DNA of 64,000 bases from Candidatus Methylopumilus turicensis (GCF_000953015.1 NZ_LN794158.1:1302001-1366000), one strand, 5' to 3'; shown: positions 36,437 through 46,171, numbered from the stretch's first letter. Notes: a model not told the origin generated them from the letters alone. A program made the numbers and translations.

Positions 36437-36655
36437 TTATTTAGAATTTGCTCGATCTTGTTCAACAGATCGTGAGGATTGTTTGCGCTGTTTAAAAGGA
36501 ATCATCGGGTCATCCTCATCCATCAAAATTCTTTGCGCAGGGCCATCAAGGTCATCATACTGCCCGTTTTTAATGGCCCAAAAAATACCAATCGCTGCCA
36601 ATCCAATAAAAACGATCGTCAAACCCAATTGAAAAAATAAAGCATTTAGACTCAA
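36437..36655 (-). CDS. ccoS: cbb3-type oxidase assembly protein CcoS
   Basis: A 72-residue membrane protein. The helix FFQLGLTIVFIGLAAIGIFWAI is followed by the CcoS hallmark NGQYDDLDGPAQRILMDEDD, which faces the cytoplasm. CcoS is needed to insert heme and copper into CcoN. The TTG at 36655 is the preferred start, with AAAGGGA nine bases upstream; an earlier TTG at 36682 is possible. The gene lies 18 kb from the main cco set, where ccoS is usually found next to ccoI. Confidence 0.9.
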   Translation of the reverse strand: MSLNALFFQLGLTIVFIGLAAIGIFWAIKNGQYDDLDGPAQRILMDEDDPMIPFKQRKQSSRSVEQDRANSK

Positions 36656-36806
36656 GCAACCAATCCCTTTAAAAATAATCAATCTATAAAATCATTATAA
36701 TACCGACTTAAACTGCATTCAGCTGAGTTTATATCAGCCAACCTTGGGTTGACTGAATGCGAAGGCGCTTTCTGCTATGATTCAACTTTAGGTTTATTTA
36801 AAATTT
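36656..36806. promoter_or_regulatory. Divergent promoter region between ccoS and DUF971 gene
   Basis: The spacer contains TATAAT on the minus strand (complement of the ATTATA run around 36694-36701) before ccoS, and TATGAT at about 36775-36780 before the DUF971 gene. The matching -35 boxes are poor. No FNR-type TTGAT-N4-ATCAA site was found. Confidence 0.35.
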
Positions 36807-37196
36807 ATGCACTCAAATAACGGCAACCAACCCATACCGAGCAGTATAAAACTGCATCAAAAATCACGGCTTTTAGAAATTGCGTTCATTGACAACACCG
36901 AATGCATGCTCTCCTGTGAATTTCTTCGCGTTTACTCTCCATCCGCAGAGGTGCGTGGGCACGGCGCTGGGCAAGAGGTTCTTCAGGTCGGTAAAGAAAA
37001 TGTGAACATCTTAGCGATTGAACCTGTCGGACAATATGCGATTAAGCTGATTTTCTCAGATGGTCATGATACTGGCTTGTACTCTTGGGATTATTTATAC
37101 GACTTAGCCCGAAATTACGAAGGCCTTTGGTTGGAATACATCGGTAAGCTCGATGCAGCAGGGGTAAAGCGCAACCCTATCGAAACTGTTCAATAA
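36807..37196 (+). CDS. DUF971 domain protein
   Basis: A 129-residue protein with the DUF971 fold, also seen at the N-terminus of gamma-butyrobetaine hydroxylases. Conserved features are EIAFIDNTECMLSCEFLRVYSPSAEVRGHG (about 28-57) and the LIFSDGHDTGLYSWDYLYDLA block (about 85-105). Iron-sulfur cluster carrier and scaffold roles have been reported for related eukaryotic and bacterial proteins, but function here is unproven. It precedes ubiE, a common betaproteobacterial arrangement. Confidence 0.88.
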   Translation: MHSNNGNQPIPSSIKLHQKSRLLEIAFIDNTECMLSCEFLRVYSPSAEVRGHGAGQEVLQVGKENVNILAIEPVGQYAIKLIFSDGHDTGLYSWDYLYDLARNYEGLWLEYIGKLDAAGVKRNPIETVQ

Positions 37197-37294
37197 GTCT
37201 TTATGCATTGCGCTTAATGAATCAGGTCGCAGCGAAAAAGATCAATATATTTATTGAAGCTTGATTCAACAAAAGTTTAAAAAGGTAAGTAAAG

Positions 37295-38035
37295 ATGTCC
37301 GACTCCAATCAAACGCATTTTGGTTTTAAAACTGTTAAAGAAAACGAAAAGGCCAGTAAAGTTGGTCAAGTGTTTCATTCGGTCGCTCAAAAGTACGATT
37401 TGATGAATGACGTGATGTCGGCTGGCTTACACCGCACATGGAAACGCTTCGCAATTGAAGTAAGTGGCGTCAAAGCTGGCGATAAAGTACTCGATGTTGC
37501 TGGTGGCAGTGGCGATTTATCAAGACTGTTCAATAAAAAAGTAGGGCCAACTGGCCAAGTCATTTTGACTGACATCAATGCCTCGATGCTTGCTGTGGGC
37601 CGTGACCGCTTAATTGATGATGGTGCTGCAGTGCCTGCATTGCAATGCGATGCAGAAAAACTTCCATTTCCAGACAATCATTTTGATTGCGTGATTGTTG
37701 CGTTTGGCCTCCGTAACATGACCCATAAAGATAAAGCCTTAGCCGAAATGCGCCGTGTACTAAAGACTGGCGGACGGTTGCTGGTACTAGAATTTTCTAA
37801 GGTCTGGAAGCCGCTGGCCCCAATTTACGACGCTTACTCATTCAAGTTATTACCAATCATGGGCAAATTATTTGCAAAAGATGCAGACAGCTATCAATAT
37901 CTTGCAGAATCAATTCGTATGCACCCAGATCAGGAAACATTGCGTCAAATGATGCTGGATGCAGGCTTAGCCAAAGTCGACTATTACAACTTAGCAGCCG
38001 GGGTTGTGGCTTTACATAAAGGCTGGAAAGTCTAG
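37295..38035 (+). CDS. ubiE: Ubiquinone/menaquinone C-methyltransferase UbiE
   Basis: A 246-residue SAM-dependent methyltransferase adding the C-methyl group in ubiquinone synthesis. It contains [25 protein letters not shown] (about residues 28-52), the SAM motif [15 protein letters not shown], and the UbiE signature [16 protein letters not shown] (about 132-147). It heads the ubiE-ubiJ-ubiB cluster, the classic gamma- and betaproteobacterial order. Aerobic respiration through the cbb3 oxidase encoded later depends on this quinone pool. Confidence 0.97.
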   Translation: MSDSNQTHFGFKTVKENEKASKVGQVFHSVAQKYDLMNDVMSAGLHRTWKRFAIEVSGVKAGDKVLDVAGGSGDLSRLFNKKVGPTGQVILTDINASMLAVGRDRLIDDGAAVPALQCDAEKLPFPDNHFDCVIVAFGLRNMTHKDKALAEMRRVLKTGGRLLVLEFSKVWKPLAPIYDAYSFKLLPIMGKLFAKDADSYQYLAESIRMHPDQETLRQMMLDAGLAKVDYYNLAAGVVALHKGWKV

Positions 38036-38040
38036 ATTTT

Positions 38041-38613
38041 ATGTTCAAGCCATTATTAACGCGCTTACTAAACCATCTTGTCACGCAAAACCAATGGGCG
38101 CGGTCTCATCTTTTACCTTTTAGTGGCAAAACAGTCCGTTTTTATATACCACCAGCCCAAGCAAGCCTCACCATACTAGAAGATGGTGGTTTGGCGGTAG
38201 CAGGTGAAACAAGCCATGCAGATGCTTCCATTCATTTATCTGCTTCGCTTGCATTGCGACTCTTGGCAAAAGATAGTGATGCCATGTCTAAAGTGCGTAT
38301 TGAAGGGGATACAGAACTCGCTAAAACATTGGCTAAAGTGTTACAAAACATTCAATGGGATTACGAAGAGGATTTAAGTAAAGTCCTTGGTGACATATCG
38401 GCGAACAAAGCGAGCACTTTAGTTAAAGACACTGCCAAGGAAGCCAAACAACAAATGGTGAATTTTGCCGAAATGGCTGCAGAGTACTGGCAAGAAGAAA
38501 ATCCACTCATCGCTAAAAAACGCCATGTCGAAGATTTTGTGCAGCAAGTTGACGTGCTTCGTGATGACGTTGAGCGCCTAGAAAAGCGCATGGCAAAAAT
38601 ACGCGCAAAATAA
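38041..38613 (+). CDS. ubiJ: Ubiquinone biosynthesis accessory factor UbiJ
   Basis: A 190-residue SCP2-domain protein that binds ubiquinone intermediates in the soluble Ubi complex with UbiK. The SCP2 core covers about residues 10-115 (SLTILEDGGLAVAGE... and VRIEGDTELAKTLAKVLQNIQWDYEEDL), and the C-terminal coiled coil (about 150-190) ends in LRDDVERLEKRMAKIRAK, as expected. It lies five bases after ubiE. Confidence 0.92.
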   Translation: MFKPLLTRLLNHLVTQNQWARSHLLPFSGKTVRFYIPPAQASLTILEDGGLAVAGETSHADASIHLSASLALRLLAKDSDAMSKVRIEGDTELAKTLAKVLQNIQWDYEEDLSKVLGDISANKASTLVKDTAKEAKQQMVNFAEMAAEYWQEENPLIAKKRHVEDFVQQVDVLRDDVERLEKRMAKIRAK

Positions 38614-38654
38614 ATCATCCAAAAATAGCTAAAAAGAAAAAATAGAAAAAATTT

Positions 38655-40184
38655 ATGCGCTTATTAAGACTCATCAAAATCCTCTTCATCTCCCTCAAAT
38701 TTGGGCTTGATGAATTTGTACTCGCGCATAGCAAGTTCCGCTTCCTCAGAAAATTGCTTCAAACAGTATTATTTTTCCGCAACAAAAAACAAGCGCGCGG
38801 TGAGCGTCTTCGTTTAGCGCTAGAAGCGCTTGGGCCGATCTTTGTGAAGTTTGGTCAAATGCTTTCAACTCGTCGTGATTTGATTCCACTTGATATTGCT
38901 GACGAACTCGCCAAGCTTCAAGACCAAGTCCCCCCTTTTGAATATGCACTTGTTGAACAGGTATTAATCGAGACTTATAACAAGCCGGTTAATCAAGTGT
39001 TCAGTCAATTCGACATCACCCCAATTGCCAGCGCTTCGGTAGCACAAGTCCACTTTGCACACTTAATGGATGGCAAACCAGTGGCTGTTAAGATTTTACG
39101 ACCAGGCATCGCAAGCGTTATTCAAAAAGACATTAAATTATTAGAAGTTGCAGCTTGGCTTATTCAGGCCTTGCTGTCTGATGGAAAAAGATTACGTCCG
39201 CGGGAAGTGGTGGCTGATTTCTCACTGCACCTTAATAACGAGCTTGACCTCATGCTTGAAGCGGCCAACTGCAGTTTGCTTGGTCGCAACTTTCCGAACA
39301 GCCCGCTGTTACAAGTGCCCGAAGTTTATTGGGACTGGTGTCATGAGCAAGTCATGGTCATGGAGCGGATGAATGGTACCCCGGTAAGCCAAGTGGGTAA
39401 ATTGCGAAGCATGGGCATCGATATACCTAAACTTGCGAGAGATGGCGTGGAGATATTCTTCACGCAAGTCTTTCGTGATGGCTTTTTCCATGCTGACATG
39501 CATCCTGGCAATATTCAGGTGGCTAACGATGGCCGCTATATCGCGCTTGATTTTGGCATTATGGGAACCCTCACCGAAAGCGATAAGCAATATTTAGCTC
39601 GTAATTTCCTGGCTTTTTTCCGCCGCGATTATCGCGAAGTTGCGCAAGCACATATTGAGTCTGGTTGGGTACCAAGCGATGTGTCTATTGACCAATTTGA
39701 AACGGCCATTCGTGCGGTCTGCGAGCCTATTTTCAACAAACCGCTTAAAGACATTTCTTTCGGTCGTGTACTCATTCGTTTATTTCACACAGCCAGAAGA
39801 TTTGGCTTAATCATTCAACCGCAGCTCACCATGCTTCAAAAAACACTACTTAACGTTGAAGGCTTGGGCCGCGATTTAGACCCTGATCTAGATTTATGGA
39901 AGACAGCACAGCCACTGCTTGAGCGCTGGATGAGCGAGCAAATTGGTTGGCGTAGTGTATTGAAACGTATCAAAAATGAAGCACCGCATTGGGGCGCCGT
40001 ATTGCCAACGTTACCACGCAAAATTGATGCGTTTTTAATGCATGACGTTAATCAGGTCGCCGAGTTGAAAATTGAATTGAACCGTTTACAAGCAGAACAT
40101 CGTAAACAAAGTAGAGCATTTCGCCTGTTAATCACAGCGCTCCTTTCAGCCATTGTTTTAGTCTTATGGCAGATGAATAAGTAA
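38655..40184 (+). CDS. ubiB: Ubiquinone biosynthesis protein UbiB (ABC1/COQ8 family)
   Basis: A 509-residue atypical kinase-like ATPase anchored by a C-terminal membrane helix (about residues 490-505). KFGQMLSTRRDLIP (about 72-85) is the KxGQ family motif, followed by ASVAQVHFA, the invariant lysine in VAVKILRPG and the kinase-like HADMHPGNI and ALDFGIMG. It supports extraction or hydroxylation of ubiquinone intermediates. It is the third gene of the ubi cluster. Confidence 0.96.
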   Translation: MRLLRLIKILFISLKFGLDEFVLAHSKFRFLRKLLQTVLFFRNKKQARGERLRLALEALGPIFVKFGQMLSTRRDLIPLDIADELAKLQDQVPPFEYALVEQVLIETYNKPVNQVFSQFDITPIASASVAQVHFAHLMDGKPVAVKILRPGIASVIQKDIKLLEVAAWLIQALLSDGKRLRPREVVADFSLHLNNELDLMLEAANCSLLGRNFPNSPLLQVPEVYWDWCHEQVMVMERMNGTPVSQVGKLRSMGIDIPKLARDGVEIFFTQVFRDGFFHADMHPGNIQVANDGRYIALDFGIMGTLTESDKQYLARNFLAFFRRDYREVAQAHIESGWVPSDVSIDQFETAIRAVCEPIFNKPLKDISFGRVLIRLFHTARRFGLIIQPQLTMLQKTLLNVEGLGRDLDPDLDLWKTAQPLLERWMSEQIGWRSVLKRIKNEAPHWGAVLPTLPRKIDAFLMHDVNQVAELKIELNRLQAEHRKQSRAFRLLITALLSAIVLVLWQMNK

Positions 40185-40193
40185 AACAATAAG

Positions 40194-40268
40194 CTCAGAA
40201 ATATCTTCCATGGCGTTTGGCAATCAAGTCTAGCTAAGCTACAATTAACGCTTAGCTTTCTGAGTTTT
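40194..40268 (+). terminator. Nested inverted repeats after ubiB
   Basis: CTCAGAAA (40194-40201) pairs with TTTCTGAG (40257-40264), enclosing an 8-bp hairpin AGCTAAGC/GCTTAGCT (40232-40239, 40250-40257). Four T residues follow. Termination after ubiB is a reasonable role, although the outer loop is long. Confidence 0.45.
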
Positions 40269-40354
40269 AAAACTATTTTGCGAAGTTGCTCCTGCAGCCC
40301 CACACATCCCAACAACTTGCTCCGCTCTTTGCAGCGCGCAACGTTTGCCTAAGC

Positions 40355-41686
40355 ATGAACTCCCCTAAAAAACTCTTCATCAAAACCTTTGGTTGTCAGA
40401 TGAATGAATATGACTCTTCGCGCATGGCGGATATGCTTTCAACTTCCGATGGCATGGTTACCACAGAGACAGTTGAGGATGCCGATGTCATTTTGCTCAA
40501 CACCTGTTCAGTGCGCGAAAAAGCAGAAGACAAAGTCTTTAGTCATTTAGGACGTTTTGTCGAACTCAAAGAAAAAAATCCAAACTTAGTGATTGGCGTG
40601 GGGGGATGCGTGGCTTCCCAAGAAGGTGAGAACATCATCAAACGGGCTCCGTATGTTGATATTGTTTTCGGCCCTCAAACCCTCCACCGCTTGCCAGAAA
40701 TGATCAAAACAAGTCGATCCAGTGGCGCATCGCAAGTGGACATTAGTTTTCCTGAAATTGAAAAGTTTGACCATTTGCCACCCCCACGCGTTGAAGGCGC
40801 CAGTGCGTTTTTAAGCATCATGGAAGGTTGTAGCAAATACTGTACGTTTTGCGTGGTGCCTTACACCCGCGGTGAAGAAGTCTCACGCCCATTTGAAGAT
40901 ATTCTGACCGAAGCGATTCAGTTGGCAGAGCAAGGCGTAAAAGAAATCACCCTGCTTGGGCAAAACGTCAATGCTTATCGCACTGAATACGAAGGCGATA
41001 AGGCTGATTTAGCACTACTCATTGAGACAATTGCCGAAATTCCACAAATCGAGCGCATTCGATTTACCACTAGCCACCCCAACGAAATGAGCGAGCAATT
41101 AATTAGCTGCTTTGCTAATGTGCCTAAGTTGGCGGCGCAACTGCATTTGCCTGTGCAAGCGGGCAGCGACCGTATTTTGATGGCGATGAAACGCAATTAC
41201 ACTGGGCTAAAATTTAAATCTATTATTCGCAAACTACGGACTGCCAATCCAAACCTTACATTTACTTCTGACTTTATTATTGGCTTTCCAGGCGAAACCG
41301 AAGCCGACTTTGAGGCCACAGTAAAACTGATGCAAGACGTGGGCTTTGATGCAAGCTTTAGTTTTTTGTACAGCCCGCGTCCAGGAACGCCAGCCGCATT
41401 TTTAAAAGATGATGTCACTGAAGCAACGAAATTAGCACGCCTAGCGAAACTTCAAGCCATTAATGAAGCCCAAGCCAAAGTTATTTCAAAAGCCATGCTA
41501 GGTTCTGTGCAACGCGTGTTGATTGAAGGAGCATCTTGGAAAGACGCTTCATTACTGGCAGGAAAAACCGATAACAACCGTGTTGTTGATATTGAAGGCG
41601 ATGCACGCCTCATTCAGCAATTTGTGAATGTAAAAATCACTGACGTTTCTAACCCACGCCGTTTAGTCGGCGTGATTGTTGAATAG
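40355..41686 (+). CDS. miaB: tRNA-2-methylthio-N6-isopentenyladenosine synthase MiaB
   Basis: A 443-residue radical-SAM methylthiotransferase acting on A37 of tRNAs. The UPF0004 domain has cysteines in [20 protein letters not shown] and VGGCVASQ. The radical-SAM cluster motif is [15 protein letters not shown] (about 150-164), and a TRAM domain ends the protein. The ATG at 40355 gives the typical [17 protein letters not shown] start; the frame extends upstream to 40286 but those 23 residues do not match the family. Seven bases separate it from ybeZ. Confidence 0.96.
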   Translation: MNSPKKLFIKTFGCQMNEYDSSRMADMLSTSDGMVTTETVEDADVILLNTCSVREKAEDKVFSHLGRFVELKEKNPNLVIGVGGCVASQEGENIIKRAPYVDIVFGPQTLHRLPEMIKTSRSSGASQVDISFPEIEKFDHLPPPRVEGASAFLSIMEGCSKYCTFCVVPYTRGEEVSRPFEDILTEAIQLAEQGVKEITLLGQNVNAYRTEYEGDKADLALLIETIAEIPQIERIRFTTSHPNEMSEQLISCFANVPKLAAQLHLPVQAGSDRILMAMKRNYTGLKFKSIIRKLRTANPNLTFTSDFIIGFPGETEADFEATVKLMQDVGFDASFSFLYSPRPGTPAAFLKDDVTEATKLARLAKLQAINEAQAKVISKAMLGSVQRVLIEGASWKDASLLAGKTDNNRVVDIEGDARLIQQFVNVKITDVSNPRRLVGVIVE

Positions 41687-41692
41687 GTAATC

Positions 41693-42673
41693 ATGGAAAT
41701 CACGCTACAACCAGAAGATAATCACCGCCTTGCTAATCTCTGTGGCCCGCTTGATGAGAATCTGAAACAAATCGCATCCGCTTTAGAAATTGAAATCGCC
41801 CGTCGTGGTGCACATTTCAAACTCAGCGGCGACAAAGACAATACGCGGATTGCAGCACAGCTATTAGAAAGCTTCTACGCGCGGTCAAAAGAGGCCATTG
41901 AATTGGAAGACATTCAACTTAGTTTAGTTGAAGCCAACAAACTCAACGCTGACACAATTACTACCGCCGCGATGCCAAACCTGATGACCCGTCGTGCCGA
42001 TTTACATGGACGCACACCTCGCCAAGTGAGTTATTTGCAACAAGTGCAAGATTACGACATCACCTTTGGCATCGGCCCAGCAGGCACTGGAAAAACCTAC
42101 CTTGCGGTGGCTTGCGCAGTGGATGCGCTTACACGTGATAAAGTAAAAAGAATCGTCCTCGTTCGTCCAGCGGTGGAGGCAGGTGAGCGCCTAGGTTTCT
42201 TACCGGGAGATTTATCACAAAAAGTTGATCCTTATTTACGCCCTTTATACGATGCGCTTTACGATTTGGGTGGTTACGATAGCGTCAACAAGATGTTTGA
42301 ACGTGGCGCCATTGAAGTTGCACCACTGGCTTACATGCGCGGCCGAACGCTTAACCAAAGCTTTATCATTTTAGATGAAGCGCAGAACACCACCCCCGAA
42401 CAAATGAAGATGTTTTTAACGCGTATTGGTTTTGGCACTAAAGCGGTGATTACAGGCGACGTGACGCAAATTGACTTGGGGCGCGGACAAAAAAGCGGCT
42501 TAGTCGAAGCACAACAAGTGCTTAAAGATATCAAAGGCATTGCCTTTACGCACTTCTTATCCGAAGACGTGGTACGCCATCCTTTAGTCCAAAAGATCGT
42601 GAATGCCTACGAAAAATACGATGCATCTAAACATGCTCAACCACACGACCCGAAACATCAAAAACATGAGTAA
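41693..42673 (+). CDS. ybeZ: PhoH-like ATPase YbeZ
   Basis: A 326-residue cytoplasmic P-loop protein. Walker A is GPAGTGKTYLA (about 124-134), Walker B is FIILDEAQN (about 223-231), and KLSGDKDNTRIAAQLLESFY is a small N-terminal nucleic-acid-binding region. It partners with the endoribonuclease YbeY in rRNA maturation and stress responses. It overlaps ybeY by eight bases and heads the ybeZ-ybeY-ybeX order common to proteobacteria. Confidence 0.94.
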   Translation: MEITLQPEDNHRLANLCGPLDENLKQIASALEIEIARRGAHFKLSGDKDNTRIAAQLLESFYARSKEAIELEDIQLSLVEANKLNADTITTAAMPNLMTRRADLHGRTPRQVSYLQQVQDYDITFGIGPAGTGKTYLAVACAVDALTRDKVKRIVLVRPAVEAGERLGFLPGDLSQKVDPYLRPLYDALYDLGGYDSVNKMFERGAIEVAPLAYMRGRTLNQSFIILDEAQNTTPEQMKMFLTRIGFGTKAVITGDVTQIDLGRGQKSGLVEAQQVLKDIKGIAFTHFLSEDVVRHPLVQKIVNAYEKYDASKHAQPHDPKHQKHE

Positions 42674-43133
42674 ACACCCTATTCTTTCTATGGATGTGCA
42701 ATACGCCAGCGAACTCACTGGCTTACCAACTGCCACGCAATTCAAACGCTGGGCGCGCAATACCATCCGCGTGGATAGCGAAATCACTTTACGTATCGTG
42801 GATGAAGCCGAAGGTCTTGACCTTAATAATGCCTATCGCCAAAAAGATTACGCAACCAATGTGCTGACGTTTCCATTGGCAGAAGAGCCATTCATCATGG
42901 CTGATATTGTGATTTGCGCTCCCGTAGTGGCAAAAGAAGCCAAAGAGCAAGGCAAGACCTTAGAAGCACACTTTGCCCATTTAACAGCGCACGGTGTTTT
43001 GCATGCGCATGGTTACGACCATGAGGTTGCAGAACAAGCGGAATTGATGGAAAGTATAGAAACACAAATTTTGACTAAACTTGGTTATTCAGACCCCTAC
43101 AGCGATGCAGCTCCATATGCTGATAACGAATAA
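42666..43133 (+). CDS. ybeY: Endoribonuclease YbeY
   Basis: A 155-residue zinc-dependent RNase involved in 16S rRNA 3'-end maturation and ribosome quality control. The zinc motif is HGVLHAHGYDH (consensus HGxLHLxGYDH), with NVLTFPLAEE before it. The ATG at 42666 (MSKHPILSMDVQY) is chosen over an upstream in-frame ATG at 42603 because the longer version lies wholly inside the ybeZ reading frame. Overlap with ybeZ suggests coupled translation. Confidence 0.94.
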   Translation: MSKHPILSMDVQYASELTGLPTATQFKRWARNTIRVDSEITLRIVDEAEGLDLNNAYRQKDYATNVLTFPLAEEPFIMADIVICAPVVAKEAKEQGKTLEAHFAHLTAHGVLHAHGYDHEVAEQAELMESIETQILTKLGYSDPYSDAAPYADNE

Positions 43134-43168
43134 TCTTTCATATTTAATGGAAAACGAGAGCAAATATC

Positions 43169-44005
43169 ATGGCTGAAGCAGAAAAACAAAATTGGTTGGA
43201 GCGGTTAAGTCATTTTCTATTACGCGAGCCAGATGACCGCGAACAACTTGTCGAGCTCTTGCATGCATCCTTTGAAAAAAGCCTACTAGATGCAGATGCG
43301 CTCGCCATGATTGAAGGCGTGCTTCAAGTTTCCGAAACGCAAGTACGCGACGTCATGATTCCACGCTCTCAAATGGATGTGATCGACATCACGCAGAGGC
43401 CAGAAGAGTTTATTCCCTTCGTGATTGAAACCGCACACTCACGTTTTCCAGTCATTGATGATGACAAAAATGACATTATTGGCATTTTATTAGCGAAAGA
43501 CTTGCTGCGTTATTACGCAGGCGAAGACTTTGATGTGCGCGATATGTTACGCCCAGTGGTATTTATCCCTGAGTCTAAGCGCCTCAATGTTTTGCTCAAA
43601 GAATTCCGCAGCAACCGTAATCATATTGCGATCGTGGTAGATGAGTATGGCGGTGTTGCAGGCATGATTACGATTGAAGATGTGCTTGAACAAATCGTTG
43701 GCGACATCGAGGACGAATACGACTTTGACGAAACAGAAGACAATATCATTCGTGATACACAAGGTAGATACCGTGTAAAAGCGCTGACTGAAATCGCTGA
43801 TTTCAATGAAATCCTGGGTACAGAATTTAGTGATGAAGAGTTTTCAACCATCGGTGGGTTAGTGGTGAGTCAATTCGGCCACCTCCCAAAACGGGGTGAA
43901 ACGGTGACATTCAACAACCTAAAGTTTACGGCCCTAAGAGCTGATAGCCGTCGCTTGCATTCCGTACTGATTGAACAATTAGAGATTCAGGAAGCGTCAG
44001 AATAG
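43169..44005 (+). CDS. ybeX: CBS-domain protein YbeX/CorC
   Basis: A 278-residue cytoplasmic protein with two CBS repeats (about residues 65-185; VRDVMIPRSQMDVID and RNHIAIVVDEYGGVAGMITIEDVLEQIVGDI) and a C-terminal CorC/HlyC transporter-associated domain (about 195-275). Originally linked to Mg/Co efflux, YbeX is also tied to ribosome metabolism through its operon with ybeY. No membrane helices are present. Confidence 0.93.
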   Translation: MAEAEKQNWLERLSHFLLREPDDREQLVELLHASFEKSLLDADALAMIEGVLQVSETQVRDVMIPRSQMDVIDITQRPEEFIPFVIETAHSRFPVIDDDKNDIIGILLAKDLLRYYAGEDFDVRDMLRPVVFIPESKRLNVLLKEFRSNRNHIAIVVDEYGGVAGMITIEDVLEQIVGDIEDEYDFDETEDNIIRDTQGRYRVKALTEIADFNEILGTEFSDEEFSTIGGLVVSQFGHLPKRGETVTFNNLKFTALRADSRRLHSVLIEQLEIQEASE

Positions 44006-44068
44006 CCAACAACTGGAACTTATTTCCGATCTTCCGCTCACAACAATACCTATGATTTGGAGCTCACC

Positions 44069-44443
44069 ATGAAGTTAGTTACATTCGCACTGTTAATCAG
44101 CCTTTCTGGTGTAGCGTTTGCTGAAACAGCAATAGCCAAAAAAAGTGCTGAAATTCCAACCGCTGATAAAGAATTTGTTGAAAAAATTAATGGGTTTGAT
44201 AAAGCTAAAATTATTGAACAGCTTGGTGAGCCAAGTATGGCCGAAGATGTACAATCGTCAGCTGGTAAAGCCTTTGCGTCTATTTGGCAGTATCACTATT
44301 TAAATACGAATGACAAAGGTGAGTATTATCAAACCACTGAGTTAGACTTTATAGACGATAAAGTAGTGATGGTAGTATTTATGAATAATGATGGTAAAGA
44401 AGTTCCAGCGGATGCGGTTAAAGTGACACCAGGCAAAAAATAG
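44069..44443 (+). CDS. Small secreted protein of unknown function
   Basis: A 124-residue protein with a clear signal peptide (MKLVTFALLISLSGVAFA, cleaved before ETAIAKK). The mature part is mostly charged and contains FDKAKIIEQLGEPSMAEDVQSSAG and IWQYHYLNTNDKGEYYQTTELDFIDDKVVMVVFMNNDG, a pattern resembling small SmpA/OmlA-like beta proteins, but homology is not established. The ATG at 44069 follows a GGAG. It sits between ybeX and lnt, which are directly adjacent in many proteobacteria, and a terminator follows. Confidence 0.7.
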   Translation: MKLVTFALLISLSGVAFAETAIAKKSAEIPTADKEFVEKINGFDKAKIIEQLGEPSMAEDVQSSAGKAFASIWQYHYLNTNDKGEYYQTTELDFIDDKVVMVVFMNNDGKEVPADAVKVTPGKK

Positions 44444-44462
44444 AGTCTCACACAATCTAACA

Positions 44463-44488
44463 AGCGGCTTTTTAAGTCGCTTTTTTTT
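44463..44488 (+). terminator. Terminator after the small secreted protein gene
   Basis: AGCGGC (44463-44468) pairs with GTCGCT (44476-44481) including one G-U, followed by a run of eight T residues. It closes the ybeZ-side operon before lnt. Confidence 0.82.
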
Positions 44489-44494
44489 GGTGAA

Positions 44495-44544
44495 AATAAT
44501 CTGCTTTAGCGAATATATTTTATAGAAAAGCGCCTTACGGGCTT
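44495..44544 (+). repeat. Two-hairpin intergenic repeat, copy B
   Basis: This 50-bp unit matches copy A at 16440-16489 read on the opposite strand. The first 25 bases, AATAATC-T-GCTTTAGCG-A-ATATATT, differ at only two positions and the next 25 agree at 15. The second stem AAGCGCC/GGGCTT is imperfect. It lies between a terminator and lnt. Confidence 0.6.
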
Positions 44545-44616
44545 AGCATCAATTTTTAAATCTGCTCCCAGAAATTTGCACGTAGAATAGTACTCAACTC
44601 AACAAGTACTGAAATC

Positions 44617-46098
44617 ATGCAAAGAATTAACCTGCCCCCACAGATCACTAGCCTACTATTGGGTGCTTTATGCGTATTTGGTTTTGCGCCGTTTTATGTT
44701 TTCATCCTACCCGTCATCAGCCTTGCAGGCTTATTTTATTTGTGGGAACTCACCACCTCTCCTAAGCAAGCCGCAAAAATAGGGTTTGCTTTTGGGTTGG
44801 GCTTTTTCATTGCTGGCATATATTGGATATATATTAGCCTGCACGACATCGGCGGCATGCCATTTTGGATGGCAGGGTTGGCAACCTTTCTCTTGTGCGC
44901 ATTTTTGGCGCTATTCCCTGCACTCGTTGGCTACTCAGCAAAACTTAGCGTTCATCCACTTGCCAGCGCAGCCATACTCTGGGTGCTGAGCGAATGGGTG
45001 CGAAGCTGGATTTTTACTGGATTCCCTTGGTTAGCGGTTGGCTACTCACAAGTACCATTTAGCCCACTGGCTGGCTATGCACCAATACTCGGCGTGTTTA
45101 GTGTGGGCTTCGCGGTCACAGTGAGTGCAAGCCTTTTAGTTTTGATTGCACAAAACAGACACCGTCGCGTGGCATTTGCAGGGATTTTGACCATTTGGAT
45201 GATTGGCGGGGCCGCCAGCCTCGTTAATTGGACAATCCCGATTGGCAAGCCGACTAAAGTTGCTTTAATCCAAGGGAATATTGCGCAAGAAATAAAATGG
45301 GATGAGGCTATTGCCATCCAAACCGTGAATCAGTATTTGAGCATGGCCAAGCAAGCACACGCTGAGTTGGTCATCCTGCCAGAAACTGCCTTGCCGCTGG
45401 CCATCAATTTGGCACAAAAAGACATGGCGCAAGACCAAGTGTTGGCGCCATTCAAAACCATCGCCATGCAAGACCACAAAGCCATTTTGGTTGGTGCAGT
45501 GTCACAAAATAAAGATGCTTATTTCAACACCATGCTGGGCATCTCAACCCTTGATGCCGTTCAGACTTATCACAAATCGCACTTGGTGCCGTTTGGCGAA
45601 TTCATTCCGTTTAAGTCAGTTTTTGGCTGGATTTACAGAGACTGGCTCAACATGCCGCTCAGCGATTTAAGCCGAGGAAGTCACGAACAAAGGCCGATGC
45701 AAATGGCAGGGCAAAAAATTGCAGTGAATATCTGCTATGAAGACGTGTTTGGCGAAGAAATTATTCGCCAATTGCCGGGAGCAACTTTACTGGTCAATGC
45801 CAGCAACGACGCTTGGTATGGTCGCTCAAGTGCCGCCGAACAACATTTACAGTTTTCACAAATGCGCGCTTTAGAAACAGGCCGCATGGTGCTTCGCGCC
45901 ACCAACACTGGCGCGACAGCCATTATCAGCAACAAAGGCAATGTGCTTGCCACCGTGCCGCAATTCACTACCGTCATCTTAAACGGGACTGTTCAAGGTT
46001 ACACAGGCAGCACGCCGTACATCCGCTGGGGCAATTGGGCGATTATCAGTTTATTATTCATCGCGTTAATTCTTTTATGGGGGCGCAAAAAGAAGTAA
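44617..46098 (+). CDS. lnt: Apolipoprotein N-acyltransferase
   Basis: A 493-residue inner membrane enzyme adding the third acyl chain to the N-terminal cysteine of lipoproteins. Several N-terminal helices (about residues 10-205) precede a periplasmic nitrilase-like domain. Its catalytic triad is visible as Glu in [10 protein letters not shown], Lys in [14 protein letters not shown] and Cys in [12 protein letters not shown]-terminal helix (about 468-488) completes the fold. It usually follows ybeX; here a secreted-protein gene and a repeat intervene. Confidence 0.95.
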   Translation: MQRINLPPQITSLLLGALCVFGFAPFYVFILPVISLAGLFYLWELTTSPKQAAKIGFAFGLGFFIAGIYWIYISLHDIGGMPFWMAGLATFLLCAFLALFPALVGYSAKLSVHPLASAAILWVLSEWVRSWIFTGFPWLAVGYSQVPFSPLAGYAPILGVFSVGFAVTVSASLLVLIAQNRHRRVAFAGILTIWMIGGAASLVNWTIPIGKPTKVALIQGNIAQEIKWDEAIAIQTVNQYLSMAKQAHAELVILPETALPLAINLAQKDMAQDQVLAPFKTIAMQDHKAILVGAVSQNKDAYFNTMLGISTLDAVQTYHKSHLVPFGEFIPFKSVFGWIYRDWLNMPLSDLSRGSHEQRPMQMAGQKIAVNICYEDVFGEEIIRQLPGATLLVNASNDAWYGRSSAAEQHLQFSQMRALETGRMVLRATNTGATAIISNKGNVLATVPQFTTVILNGTVQGYTGSTPYIRWGNWAIISLLFIALILLWGRKKK

Positions 46099-46171
46099 AA
46101 TCGCGTGTTACCACTTACGCCGCGAACGTATTCTATTAAATTGCGGCATTAATAAAACAAGAAAACCAATC

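Noticed and set aside
42603-42665. Longer YbeY start
   Set aside because: Adds 21 residues lying wholly inside ybeZ and not seen in the family.
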